Assembly: GCA_018401495.1 (NCBI GenBank)
Contig: JAGYJX010000011.1
Span: 1-64,000 of the forward strand
DNA from: Rhodospirillaceae bacterium
GTDB lineage: Bacteria; Pseudomonadota; Alphaproteobacteria; Thalassobaculales; Thalassobaculaceae
Length of the DNA stretch: 64,000 nt
Direction: 5' to 3'
The notes beneath the pieces are model-generated. The model was not told the DNA's origin and did no database searches. It was given only the letters and a program-made list of their open reading frames with translations. Below, one piece after another: positions 21,338-31,386 of the stretch. The position numbers and the translations under genes were made by a program. Each line of letters starts with the position of its first letter. Position 1 is the stretch's first letter.

Positions 21338-23086
21338 ATGTCCAGCCAGCGCGACGCGGCCGCGGCGACACTCGCATCGACGGGACCTGTTCGAGGACGC
21401 GGTGCGCGCCTGCATGCATGGGCGGCCCGCTTGCGCCCTGGCCATGGTCGAGGCGGGGCGATGGCGGCAGCCGCCGGGCCCTCACATCGACCGACCCTGG
21501 ATCGACCCGCTCCGCATCGATATGGTCGTCGCGCGCGCGGTGGTGCTGGACCGCCTGGGCCGCGCGACGGATGTCGCCGGCCTGATCGCCGCCTCGGGAA
21601 TGGACGTCGCCCGCGCCATCTTCGCCGGGACCGGGTGGCGGCGCTGGATCGCGGCGTGGTGCAAGCTGCTCATCCGGCACTACGCCGAGGTCGGCGCCGA
21701 CCGTGGCCTGCGGATCTGTCGCGCGACATTGGTGTCGCTGACCGAGCACCACGCGACGCCGCCACCGGAACTGTTCGCTGCCCTGGGTTCATCGGCGACC
21801 CCGACCCCAGGGGGACGAGTTCGGCGATCTACGCCTATCGCTCGGCCGCGTTCTACCTGCCGGACAAGGCCTGGCCCGTGCGAGGCCTGGCTCGCCGCGC
21901 TGCAGCGCGGCGAACGCTGGCGGGAGTTGCTGGACCTTGCTCGACGCACCGGTGGTCCGCCGCCACCTCGGCCCGGCCGCAGCAACGTTGCGGCTGGACG
22001 CTCTGGTCGAGTGCACAGGCTCGGACCTGCCGGGCCGACCTGGGCCGGGGATGCCGTTTCTCGTGCGATCGGTCGAATTCCGGCCCAAGGCCGAAGCAGC
22101 CTCGCAGGCACGGCGAGGGCCGTTCGCCGTGCTCGCGGGACGCCCTGGTGATCGGCGGCAGCTTCAGCGTCGTGCTGCCGGACGGGCGATTGCTCGAGAA
22201 CGGGCTCGTCGTCTCCCGCGACCCGGCCAAGCGGCGCGGCAACGGCTCTCGCACGCCGGCAGCCGGGCATCGGCGCTGTTCGTCGGCACCCGCGGGCAAC
22301 CGCCGCCGCTTGCGGCGGCGATCCTGGCTTGGCGGCGAGCCGAACTACGCGCACTGCCTGATGCAGTGGCTCATGCGGCTGCCCAGCCTGAAAGCCTTGG
22401 CGGAGTTGCCGGTGCTGATCGCCGCCGACCTGCCCGCGAGCATCCGGCAGGTCCCTCCGGGAGCATGGGCGTCCCGGACGAGCGCATCGTCCCGGTGCCG
22501 CCGGACGCGTCGGTCCGGGTCGGTCGTCTCCATCGTTCCCCGACCCCGCCCCGCCGATCTGCCATCGACGCCGTGCCGACCGAGCATGTCCGCTGGCTGC
22601 GTGAGTCGGTGTTCGGGCCGCATCGCAGCCCGGCGCGGCCGACACGCCGCCCGTACGTATCACGCCGCCGGGCGGCGCCGGAGGCGGCTGGTGAACGAGG
22701 CGGGAGATCTCGGCGCTCCTGCTCCGCCGCGGCTTCGACGTCGTGGATCCGTGCCGATTGCCGTTCTCCGATCAGGCGCGGCTGTTCCTCGGAGGCGAGC
22801 CTGATCGTCGGCCAGAGTGGTGCCGCGATGACCAACCCGCTGGCCTGCCGACCCGGCACGGATCTGGTGTTGCTGCATGGGCCGGTGGTCGATGGCACCT
22901 GGATGACGACCCTGCTCGACGTCGCCGGGATCCGCCCAAGGCTGCTGCGGCTCGAGGGTGCGCCCGGTGCCGAAGGGAACCCGCTCTGCGACGACCTGAT
23001 CCTGCCGCCCGGCCTGCTCGCAGCGGCACTCGACGAAACCGCCGGCCTCGCGGCGGGCGGATACCGGAAAGGCCTTGGCGTCATGA
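21338..23086 (+). CDS. Glycosyltransferase family 61 (DUF563) protein with N-terminal extension, frame-broken
   Basis: ATG 21338 is 18 bases after the WbsX stop. The N-terminal 200 residues (DPLRIDMVVARAVVLDRLGR, AWLAALQRGERWRELLDLL) look helical and repeat-like but are not recognised. The C-terminal 300 residues are GT61: LGGEPNYAHCLMQWLMRLPS, LGVPDERIVPVPPD, LYVSRRGA, LLLRRGFDVVDPCRLPFSDQ and LIVGQSGAAMTNPLACRPGT. The last residues YRKALAS and TGA 23084-23086 overlap the next ATG (ATGA). Probably adds a sugar to the surface polymer. At least seven frame changes. Confidence 0.75.
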
Positions 23087-24903
23087 CGACCGGCGACGAC
23101 AGCCTCGATGTGCCTGGCGCCCTGGTATGTCCTGTCCCTGGTCGCAGGCGGCAAGGTCATGCCCTGCTGCTCATGCGATCCGATCTCCGCCGCCGAGGTC
23201 CTCGAAGGCCAGCCGCTTGGACCAGGCAGCGATGCGACACCGCTGGACATGGTGAACACGCCGGTGATGATCGGCGTCCGGCAAAGGATGCTGGAGGGGA
23301 AGCCGGTCTCCGGCTGCGAGACCTGCCGCCTGGCCGAGGCCGCCGGCCCGGGTCAGCCAGCGCGCGAAGCACGAGACGCAGATCGCCGCGTCCGAGGCCA
23401 GGCCGGTCGAGGACCTGCGCGCCGACGCCCGCAAGCTCGGTGCCACGCTGGACCGGCTGCCGCGGATCCGGCAGCTCTCGCATGGAGAACACCTGCAATC
23501 TCGCCTGCCGCATGTGCTACCCGCGGATACAGCTCCCGGGTCGCGTCGGACGCCGTGATGAGCGCTGGATCGCGGAATGGGAAGACGCGCGGATCGCGGA
23601 CTTCGCGGACGCCGCGGCGGCGGCCCCGCCGCTCTACGGCATCGGCGCGCGATTTGGTGCGGGCCGGCGACACACATCGCCCCTCGGCCTGCCGTTCCGC
23701 CATGGCGTCGGCTATCGCGGCTGGACCGAAGCCGGCGGCATCCTTCGCGCCGCGTCCGGTGCCGGCATGCTGCTGCCGCTGCTGAGCCGCCGGCCGAAGG
23801 CGCTGGCTGATCCGGTTTGCCGCCGAGCAGCGCCCGGTCTCGCGGCTGACCGTGCGGGTCTCCGGCATCGCGCTGCATGACGGTCCGGTCGCCGCCGGCA
23901 CCGGCGACCTGGTGATCAGCCTCGCCCTGCTGCCGCGCGAGGACCGCCTCAAGCGGCTGGACATCGCCTTCGAACTGGCGCCCGGCGAGAGGCGGCAGAG
24001 ATCGCCGTCCGAGGCGTTGACGCTGGTGGCGGAGCCGAAGGGCGGCGCGGCTCGGGGCCATTCCGGTCCCCCCGGCAGACGCCATCAACAACGCCAGCAA
24101 CTGGCCGCCGCGCGACGAAGCCGGCTGGCGCGCGCCTAGTCGGCGACCCCTCCCCGCCCGGCCAGATCATGCTGCTCGGCGGCGAGCCCAGCCTGATCCC
24201 CAACGCCTACGGAATCCTCGACACGGCGTCGCGGAACCGGAGCGGTCCCGACACTCTCGTGACGGTGATCACCAACGTGACGCGCGCGCCCCGCCCCGAT
24301 GGCTCGAGCTGCTCGGCCGGTTTCGTCAGGTCTCACGTCATCGCCAGCATCGACGACATCGGCATCCGCAACGACTACATCCGCAGCCCGTCGCGCTGGG
24401 CCGACGTCCCGGCCACGCTCGACGCCTCACGACCGCATGTGCAACGTCGTCGTCTACGTCAACATCACCGTGCAGGCCTCACAACGCGCTCCACCTGCAC
24501 CGACGTGTCGCTTCGCCGCCGCGCGCGGCTATGGGATCGGCTTCACCGAGGCCACGGTTCCACCCTATGCCGACGCCGCCAGCCTGCTCCGACGCGGTCA
24601 TCGCCGAGGCCCTGGCGCCGCATCGACCGCTTCGCCGGAGAGTTCGCGCCGACGTCGCAGCCCGGCGGCCAAGGCCGTCGAGATGCGCGCCTATTACAGC
24701 GAGGCGCATGTGCGGCGCCGGGCCGGGGCGCTGGACGCCTTCCTGCGCTACACCGCCGAGCTGGATGCCGCCCGGCGGCGAATCGTTCCGGACGGCGTGC
24801 TTCCGAGCTGGCCGAGCGCCTGGACCAGGACCAGGCCCGGCATCGGACGCAGCATCCGGTGCCGGCGCCGAGCGGCGGCATCCGGCTGGCGGAGGCCGGG
24901 TGA
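23083..24903 (+). CDS. Twitch-domain radical SAM protein, frame-broken
   Basis: Starts at ATG 23083 overlapping the GT61 stop. The N-terminal cysteine block CLAPWYVLSLVAGGKVMPCC followed by MLEGKPVSGCETCRLAE is typical of twitch-type radical SAM proteins, where it holds an auxiliary iron-sulfur cluster. The SAM cluster motif is MENTCNLACRMCYPR (C-x3-C-x2-C). Later blocks are MLLGGEPSLIPNAYGIL (the GGE motif), IASIDGIGIRNDYIRSPSRW and the C-terminal ELDAARRRIVPDGVLPELAE. About 600 residues, longer than usual because of an unrecognised insert around 23760-24130 (LTVRVSGIALHDGPVAAG, LAFELAPGER-like). At least eight frame changes. Context suggests a sugar or small metabolite attached to the surface glycan; the reaction is unknown. 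Confidence 0.72.
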
Positions 24904-24912
24904 CCATCCGCC

Positions 24913-26127
24913 ATGGAATCGAATGATGCCGCCCTCCGCCTGATCGCCTTCTACCTTCCACAGTTCCATCCGGTGCCGGAGAACGACCGCTGGTGGGGCG
25001 AGGGCTATACCGAGCGGCACGCGCTGCGACGGGCGCGGCCGTCCTTCGCCGGGCACGCCGCGCCACGGCTGCCCACCGGCCCGCAGCGCCGGCTTCTACG
25101 ACCTGCGCGACCCGGCGGTGCCCGAGGCGCAGGCGGCGCTGGCCCGGGCGCGCATGGCGTCCATGGCTTCTGCCACTTACCACCACCGGTCACTGGCCTG
25201 GCCGCGAGCTTCCTCGACGCCCCGCTGGCCAGGCGATCAGCCTGCCCGGGCCGGCCTGCCTTCGCCGGCTGCCTGTGCTGGGCCAACGAGTATCTCGACC
25301 CGGCAACTGGGACGGCTGCCCGGATGACGTGCTGCTGGCGCAGCGGCGAAACAGACCCGCGGGCGAGCGACGCCGCCTTCACATCGACTCGGTGATCCCG
25401 CACTTCCGGTCGCCGCACTACATCACCGTCGACGGCGCGCCGCTGCCGCTGGTCTACCGGGCGCCGCTGTTGAGCGACGCGCGCGGGCCGTGGCGGCTCG
25501 CATGGCTGCCGCGCCGCCGCGACGCCGGCTCGCCGGCGCCAGACGATCTGCGCGGTGGAGACGCACGGGCGTCGGCGACCCGGCACATCTCGGCTTCGAC
25601 TCCGCAGGTCGATGTTCCTCGCCGCATCGGCTGGCCGGAGCGGCCGCCGCCGGCGACGGTCCCCGGCCTGACGCGAAGTTCCACGGACACCGGCCCAGCG
25701 ACTCAGTGGCCAGGCGGCGTAGCCCCGGCCGGAAGCGTTGCCGGCGCCATGGCGTACCAGCCGCTACCGCGGCATCATGCCGGGCTGGGACAACACGCCC
25801 CGCCGCGGCCTGCCGCCAAGCTGTTCGTCGATGCCACGCCGGAGCGGCGAGAGGAGTTCCGGCTGCGCCGCCCGGCGGCGCAGGGACCCCGGCGTGCGTA
25901 CAGCCGCCGGCGACCGCCCGCTGTTCGTGGCCAACGTCGCCGCTGGAACGAATGGGGCGGAAGGCGCGCATCTCGAGCCCGCCCGACGGCACGCTCGGCG
26001 CCGCGTATCCCGACGCCACCCGGCGCGGCCGTGCAGGCGCCGGGTGCGGTGGAGCCGGCACCGGCGAGCGCCGCCCCGCCGCAGGCGGCCGCCCCGGCGC
26101 CGCGGCGCGCGGCAGGCCCGGAACTGA
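24913..26127 (+). CDS. WbsX-type glycosyltransferase, copy 2, frame-broken
   Basis: Second WbsX-family gene. ATG 24913 is ten bases after the radical SAM stop. It reads [84 protein letters not shown] and [20 protein letters not shown]. The C-terminus is rich in Pro/Ala. The closest in-frame stop is 26125-26127. It is parallel to copy 1, so the cluster carries two related but non-identical transferases. Many frame changes, particularly around 25100-25700. Confidence 0.78.
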
Positions 26128-26165
26128 CGGATGGAGCCCAGACATGCCAGCCACAAGCCCGGAGC

Positions 26166-27019
26166 ATGAACGCCACGAACACCATGAACCCCGCACCGAG
26201 CCTGCCGCCCCCGGCTGAGCTCATGGCGCGGGTCGACCGCAGCATCCACCCGGAACGCGGACTATCGCCCGGTCCGCTCCGCCGCCGCCCGCGGGCCGGA
26301 TGCGTGCTTCTCCTCCGCCCATCTGCAGCTCTTCGAGGAGACCAGACCGCATCCTGCGCCGGCACGTCGGCACCAGCCCGCCGGCGCACGGCACGATCGT
26401 CGACTACGGCTGCCACGCCGTGCCGCATGGCCCAAGCGCACTGCCGCTGCTGTATCCGGCGGCCCGCGTCATTGCCGCCCGACCTCGATGCCGAGGCGAC
26501 CGGCTTCTGCGCCGGGCGGCTCCGGCTGCGCGCCGCCGTCGACGCCCGGTCGGCCGATCGCCCCGCTGCCGCCGGCCGGGTCGGTCGACATGGTGCTGGG
26601 TGCATCCGCCGCTGCCACCCCATGCCGCGGCGGCCGACGCACTGACCCCGCTGGTTTCTTCTCCGCTGGCGTGCGACATTAATACGCCCAGGCCCGCCGG
26701 CGGCGTGCCGTTCACCACCTTCCTCGGCGCTGGCCTCGCCGACACCTGCCGCCGGCGGCCTGACCTCCTGCCGCGCCGATCGCGCTGGAGCAGCGCCAGG
26801 CGACGGTCGCCGCCTTCCACCGCGACGGCCATGGCTTCAGCGGGTTCTCGTCGGGATATCTCGGCCGAGGGCCGCTACGGCATCGCCTTCTACCAGCCGT
26901 CCTGGCTGCGCGACGCCGTGTGCAGGGCCCAAGTGGCCTACGGGCGCACGTCATCGGCACGGCGGAGGCGGCGAACGTGTTCGGGCAGTGTAGACATCAT
27001 CGTGCTGCAGCGGGAGTGA
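26166..27019 (+). CDS. Class I SAM-dependent methyltransferase, frame-broken
   Basis: Last gene of the surface-glycan run. Candidate starts are ATG 26144 and ATG 26166 (GGAGC before the latter). MARVDRSIHPERDYRPVRS, HLQLFEE, then the SAM motif region GTIVDYGCHAVPHG with ALPLLYPAARVIAADLDAEA, SVDMVLASAALPPHAAAADA, and the end AEANVFGQCVDIIVLQRE with TGA 27017-27019. About 280 residues. The glycine motif is unusual (DYGC-x-x-G instead of DxGxGxG), so SAM use is likely but not certain. At least six frame changes. Confidence 0.6.
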
Positions 27020-27088
27020 TCGGCGGGAGTGATGGGCGGGATGCTGGGCCAGGCGGCGTTGAACTGGTGGAACGACCGGCCTCAGCCG

Positions 27089-27205
27089 TCATCCCGGATG
27101 CGCGTAGCGCGATCCGGGGATCCACCCCTGCCTGACCAAGAGGCTTGTGGCTCACGAACGCGCTTCGTGAGCCACAACGAAGTTTGTCGTCAATGCGTGA
27201 GACTC
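27089..27205. repeat. Composite palindromic intergenic repeat, copy 1
   Basis: Two palindromes lie side by side. The first (27089-27128) is a GTCATCCCGG...GCGCGTAGCGCG...CCGGGGATCCACCCCTG unit like common proteobacterial REP sequences. The second has 14-base perfect arms (TTGTGGCTCACGAA at 27145-27158 and its complement at 27164-27177) followed by a conserved tail CGAAGTTTGTCGTCAATGCG and CTCAAAGTG. The same arrangement recurs in the same orientation at 50868-51023. Confidence 0.75.
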
Positions 27206-27309
27206 AAAGTGCGTCGTGGCTCTTCCGCAATGTTCAGCCTGCTTCGCGGCCGCACTCGCTCCAGGCGCGGCGGCGGCACTGCCTCTGCGGGGCAAGTGGC
27301 GGCCGCTGT

Positions 27310-28005
27310 TCAGCGTCCCGCGTCGCCCAGCATGTGATCCGCCGCCAGGTTGTAGCAGTGGCTCGCCTGATAGGCGTTCCGGCCCCGGTTCATGTGCGTC
27401 AGGCTGAACGCCCGACGGCCTGCAGCGCACGCGGTTCCGCAAGGAACCTGCCGGATCGAGGCGAAGCCGCGGATCTTGACGCCGAAGATGTCCTCGCCGC
27501 GGGGAAGATGTGGTCCGACATCCTCCGGCATCACGACGCAGCGCTCCAGGAAGGCCTCGTCCACCCGATCGTGGTCGAGCGACCGGTCGGTGGTGAAGTC
27601 GGAGAGGTGCACCAGGAACAGCGCGCGGATGCCGTCGCCGTCGGCATACAGCGAGAACAGCTCCATCCAGCTGGCATTGACGCGGACCAGCGCCTTGCCA
27701 GGGGTCGACGGCGAGCAGGACACCGACCAATAAAGTGCCGCTCGGTTTGGCGCGGGACCGGGATGCAGTCGCGGCCGCAGCGACGGAGCACCTCCAGGAC
27801 CTCCGGCGCCTGCGGCCGGCGCAGCAGCTTCCTCATAGCGCGCGACGTATCGCAGCCGCAGTTCCAGCGCCTCCTGGCGCGCGTCGGCGTCGCGGGGGAC
27901 AGCCTCGCCCCAGGCATCGGAGTCCCGCTGCTGCGTTCGCAAGTCCAGGAACCGGCGCAGGCCGGCGGGGCTGGGGCGACGCGCGGCCTTCACGTCAGCT
28001 ACCAT
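27310..28005 (-). CDS. Unrecognised protein of about 230 residues
   Basis: First long clean frame after the frame-broken block. Start ATG 28005 (a TTG at 28026 is in frame upstream); stop 27310-27312. Family not recognised. Visible parts are DVKAARRPSPAGLRRFLDLR, a likely out-of-frame stretch near 27760-27830 (the alternative frame RRPQAPEVLEVLRRCGRDCI looks more protein-like), then ALVRVNASWMELFSLYADGD, RALFLVHLSDFTTDRSLDHD, VVMPEDVGPHLPRGEDIFGV and THMNRGRNAYQASHCYNLAA. Soluble; no signal. The pattern of conserved Trp, His and Asp suggests an enzyme, but I cannot name it. It is separated from the RND operon by 262 bases holding only a small AAAAGTC/GACTTTT hairpin near 28090. Confidence 0.5.
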   Translation of the reverse strand: MVADVKAARRPSPAGLRRFLDLRTQQRDSDAWGEAVPRDADARQEALELRLRYVARYEEAAAPAAGAGGPGGAPSLRPRLHPGPAPNRAALYWSVSCSPSTPGKALVRVNASWMELFSLYADGDGIRALFLVHLSDFTTDRSLDHDRVDEAFLERCVVMPEDVGPHLPRGEDIFGVKIRGFASIRQVPCGTACAAGRRAFSLTHMNRGRNAYQASHCYNLAADHMLGDAGR

Positions 28006-28267
28006 CGAAGAAAACCCATGCCCCAAACGTGGCGAGGCCCCAAAGCCATCGTCCTTCCCAGCGCATCAAAGTGGCGCGCCTGGACGGCAAAAGTCGCAAG
28101 GACTTTTCGCCACGCCGTCCGTCTGGACACTGACCATCAAGCACGAGTCGCCACCCGTCGAGGGCGAAACGGTGGCACCACTGGGAGCCGGCCGCCTCTC
28201 TCCGGCAGGGCGCCGAAGCGGAAGAGCCGCCGATGGAGCCGACGGCGCTCCCGGCGCTGAGCGGTGA

Positions 28268-31200
28268 TCAGGCCCGAAGCCGGCGCAGCCTGCCCATCAG
28301 CACGAAGACCGGGGGCACGAAGAACAGGGCGAGCATGGTCGCCCCCACCATGCCACCGGAGATCGCCACCGCCATGGGAGGCCAGAACAATCCACCCCAG
28401 ATGATCAGCGGCAGAAATCCGCCGACGGTCGTCACCGTGGTCGAAAGCACATGGCGGGTGCCCTCCATCACCACCTTCTGGGTCGCATCCAGATCGCCGG
28501 CCATGGCCTTTGCGTCGCGACGAAGCGCTGACAGGACGACGATGCTGTCGTTGATTGCGAGGCCGACGAGGCCCATACACCCGACGACGGCGATGAAACC
28601 CAGGGGAAAGTCGAAGACCCAGAGCGACAGCAGGCCGCCTCCGATGCTCAGGACGGCGACGACGACGATCACGGCGGCGGCGCTGAACGAGTTGAATGCC
28701 AGGACCAGCGCGCCCACCAGCAGCATGGCAAGCGTGCCAAAGACGCTCGACAGGTTGGACTGTGCTTCGCCGCTCTTCTCGGTCTCGCCGCCGAAGGTCA
28801 TGCGATAACCGGCAGGTACACGGAAATTGCTCTGCTCCAGGCGTCGCTTGAAATCGGCAAGGGCGATACCGGGAAGGCTGAAGGGCGTCACGAAGGCCTG
28901 GACGGTGTTCGTCCGCTCACCGTCCCGCCTGGTGATCAGCGGGGTCTCCGGAACCAGATCGAAGCGGCCCAGCACAGTCAGGGGGATGCCGGCCACCGTG
29001 CCGACCGCGCCGCCACTGGAATCGCGCAATGGACTGTGGACGGGCGCACTGCCGATGCGGTCGAGGGAGGTCCTGTCCGCTTCGATCGTGCGGACCCGGA
29101 CCGGCAACTCCTCGGTGCCTTCGACGATGGACCCGCCGACCACGCCGTCGAGCGTGGTGTCCAGGGCTTTCGCCAGATCGACCGGCGTGAAGCCGGCAAA
29201 CGTCGCCTCGTCCCGGTCCGGCTGCAGCACGAGTCGCGGACGCCCGCCGGTGATCGTCGCCCGGGTGTAGGTGACATTGCGGGTCTCGCTGAGAAGCTTG
29301 CGGATCTCCACGCCGAGGTCGGCGAGCACGTCAAGGTTCGGCCCCGCCAGACGAACCTCGACCGGGGCGCCGGTCGGCGGCCCCTGCTCGTAGGGCAAGG
29401 CCAGGATGAAGGCGTTCGGCAGCGCGTCGCCCAGGCGCGCCTGCAGGGTCCTCAGGATCTCGACCGTGGCGTCCGGCGAAACCGTGTCGACGAAGCCGGC
29501 CGCAAAGTTGGGGGCCGGGTCGTCCGCGAGGGCGACATTGTAGAACACCCTCGGCGGGTTCTCACCAATGAAGAAGACGCTGCGGCGGACTCCCTCGTAG
29601 TCGCCGAGGATCCGGCGGATGACCTGGACGGCCTCCTCAGTCTGCTCCAGCGATGCATTGTCCGAGATTTTTAGCTGGATCTGGAACTGGTCCCGGTCGA
29701 TGACCGGGAAGAACTGCGGCACCAGCTGTCCCGCAGCGACGAAGCCGGTCACCGGGATCGTGATCGCGACGACGATCCCGAGCCATGGCCGCGCCAGGCT
29801 CGCGGTCACGAGCCTGCCGTAGACCCGCGACACCCGGGGCAACGACAGTCCGGTCCTCAGGAAGCTTCGGCGTTCGTCGCCCTCTCGCGAGACGACGCCG
29901 GCCCGGTCGAGAAAGGCCGCGACGGCAGGGAGCACCGTCAGCGAGAGCAGGAACGAGAAGGTGATCGACAGCACCACCGCAAGTCCCAGCGATCCGACGA
30001 ACTCACCGGCGGCGCCCGGCATCAGGATCAGGGGCAGGAAGGTCAGCGCCGTCGTCACCGTGGACGCAAGCAGCGGCACGAACAGTCGACCAACCGTCTC
30101 GCGCACGGCGTGTCCGCGGTCGAGCCCGCGGCTGCGACCCTTCTGATACTCGTCAATGCTGACAATCGCGTTGTCGATCAGCAGCCCGAGCGCGATGATG
30201 AGCCCGGTCAGCGAGACTTGGTGCAGCGGTACCCTCATCAGGCCAAGCACCAGCATCACTGCCAGCACCGTCAGCGGCAGGGCGGAGGCGACCAGCAACG
30301 CGGCCCGCCACCCCATGCTCACGAATAGGACTGCGATCACCAGGCCGGCGCCAAGCAGGAGGTTACCGAGCAACGACCCGAGTCGCTCGGCGGTCTGCCT
30401 GCTCTGGTCAAAGAGGGTCTCGGCAAGCACCCCGGCCGGCAGCTTCTCGCGGAACCGACCGAGCAGATCGTTCAGGCCGTCGACCCAACGGTCGACCCTT
30501 CGACCCTCGGCCATCTTGATGCCGACGACAATGCCCGGCCGCCCGTGCACCAGGGCGCGGGTCGCCACCGGGGCACGCAGGGCTTTCGACACATGCGCCA
30601 CGTCGCCGACGCGCAGCAGGTCCCCGTTCGGCGAGCGATGCAGCGGAATCCCCCGGATGCGGTCCAGCGAGTCCAGTTCGCCGTCGACCTCCAGGACGAG
30701 GTTGCCGGTCGTCCCCTGCATCTGACCGGCGGCGACCTTCACGTCCGCGTCACGGATCGCGGTGGCTATCTCCTCCGTGGTCAGGTTCTTCGCAGCCAGC
30801 ATGTCGAGGGGAACGCTGACCTCGACCTCCTCCTCGGGCAGCCCGAAGATCTGCACCTCCCGGGTGCCGGGGTACGCAACAACCCGTTGCTCGAGTTCCC
30901 GTGCCAGTCGACGCAACAGACCGAGCTCGATCCTGTCGTCCAGATTCCACGTCAGGCCGACGAGATAGGTGAACGCGGCCGTCGTCCCCACCGAGACGTC
31001 GGGAACGGAGGCGTCCGCCGGCAGCTGGGCTGAGGCGACCTTGGACCGGATCAGGGTCCACACCGGGTCAGTGTCGGTGACGTCGTCGTCGAGCTCGATA
31101 TAGACGACCGAGAAGCCCGACTGGGATCGCGAATTGACGCTCTTGATATCGTCGACTTCGTAGAGGACAGCCTCGATCCTCTCGGTCACCAGGGCTTCGA

Positions 31201-31369
31201 CCCGGGTGGCGCTGGCGGCCGGCAGGTACACCTTGACGTCGCCGTTCCGGGGCGCCACCTCCGGGTCTTCCTGGCGGGGCATCGTGTCCAGCGCCGACAG
31301 GCCGCCGGTCACCAGCAGACCGATCACCAGGATTGTCAGCCGGGGCCAACGGAAGAACAGGTCGCGCAT
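28268..31369 (-). CDS. RND-superfamily efflux pump permease (AcrB/MexB-like fold)
   Basis: Inner-membrane proton-driven exporter, 1033 residues, intact. Membrane helix 1 is RWPRLTILVIGLLVTGGLSA, followed by PRQEDPEVAPR, a hallmark of the non-HAE1 RND branch. TM4 carries LIIALGLLIDNAIVSIDEY (about residue 390-405) with one Asp where AcrB has two (DN instead of DD). TM10 carries GLAINDSIVVLSA (about residue 935-945) with Asp where AcrB has the lysine. Periplasmic porter domains lie between. It starts 17 bases after the adaptor gene stop, so the two form an operon. Substrate unknown; next to lipid genes a hydrophobic or lipid substrate is possible, by context only. Confidence 0.92.
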   Translation of the reverse strand: MRDLFFRWPRLTILVIGLLVTGGLSALDTMPRQEDPEVAPRNGDVKVYLPAASATRVEALVTERIEAVLYEVDDIKSVNSRSQSGFSVVYIELDDDVTDTDPVWTLIRSKVASAQLPADASVPDVSVGTTAAFTYLVGLTWNLDDRIELGLLRRLARELEQRVVAYPGTREVQIFGLPEEEVEVSVPLDMLAAKNLTTEEIATAIRDADVKVAAGQMQGTTGNLVLEVDGELDSLDRIRGIPLHRSPNGDLLRVGDVAHVSKALRAPVATRALVHGRPGIVVGIKMAEGRRVDRWVDGLNDLLGRFREKLPAGVLAETLFDQSRQTAERLGSLLGNLLLGAGLVIAVLFVSMGWRAALLVASALPLTVLAVMLVLGLMRVPLHQVSLTGLIIALGLLIDNAIVSIDEYQKGRSRGLDRGHAVRETVGRLFVPLLASTVTTALTFLPLILMPGAAGEFVGSLGLAVVLSITFSFLLSLTVLPAVAAFLDRAGVVSREGDERRSFLRTGLSLPRVSRVYGRLVTASLARPWLGIVVAITIPVTGFVAAGQLVPQFFPVIDRDQFQIQLKISDNASLEQTEEAVQVIRRILGDYEGVRRSVFFIGENPPRVFYNVALADDPAPNFAAGFVDTVSPDATVEILRTLQARLGDALPNAFILALPYEQGPPTGAPVEVRLAGPNLDVLADLGVEIRKLLSETRNVTYTRATITGGRPRLVLQPDRDEATFAGFTPVDLAKALDTTLDGVVGGSIVEGTEELPVRVRTIEADRTSLDRIGSAPVHSPLRDSSGGAVGTVAGIPLTVLGRFDLVPETPLITRRDGERTNTVQAFVTPFSLPGIALADFKRRLEQSNFRVPAGYRMTFGGETEKSGEAQSNLSSVFGTLAMLLVGALVLAFNSFSAAAVIVVVAVLSIGGGLLSLWVFDFPLGFIAVVGCMGLVGLAINDSIVVLSALRRDAKAMAGDLDATQKVVMEGTRHVLSTTVTTVGGFLPLIIWGGLFWPPMAVAISGGMVGATMLALFFVPPVFVLMGRLRRLRA

Positions 31370-31386
31370 TGCCCGGGCCCCGCGCC

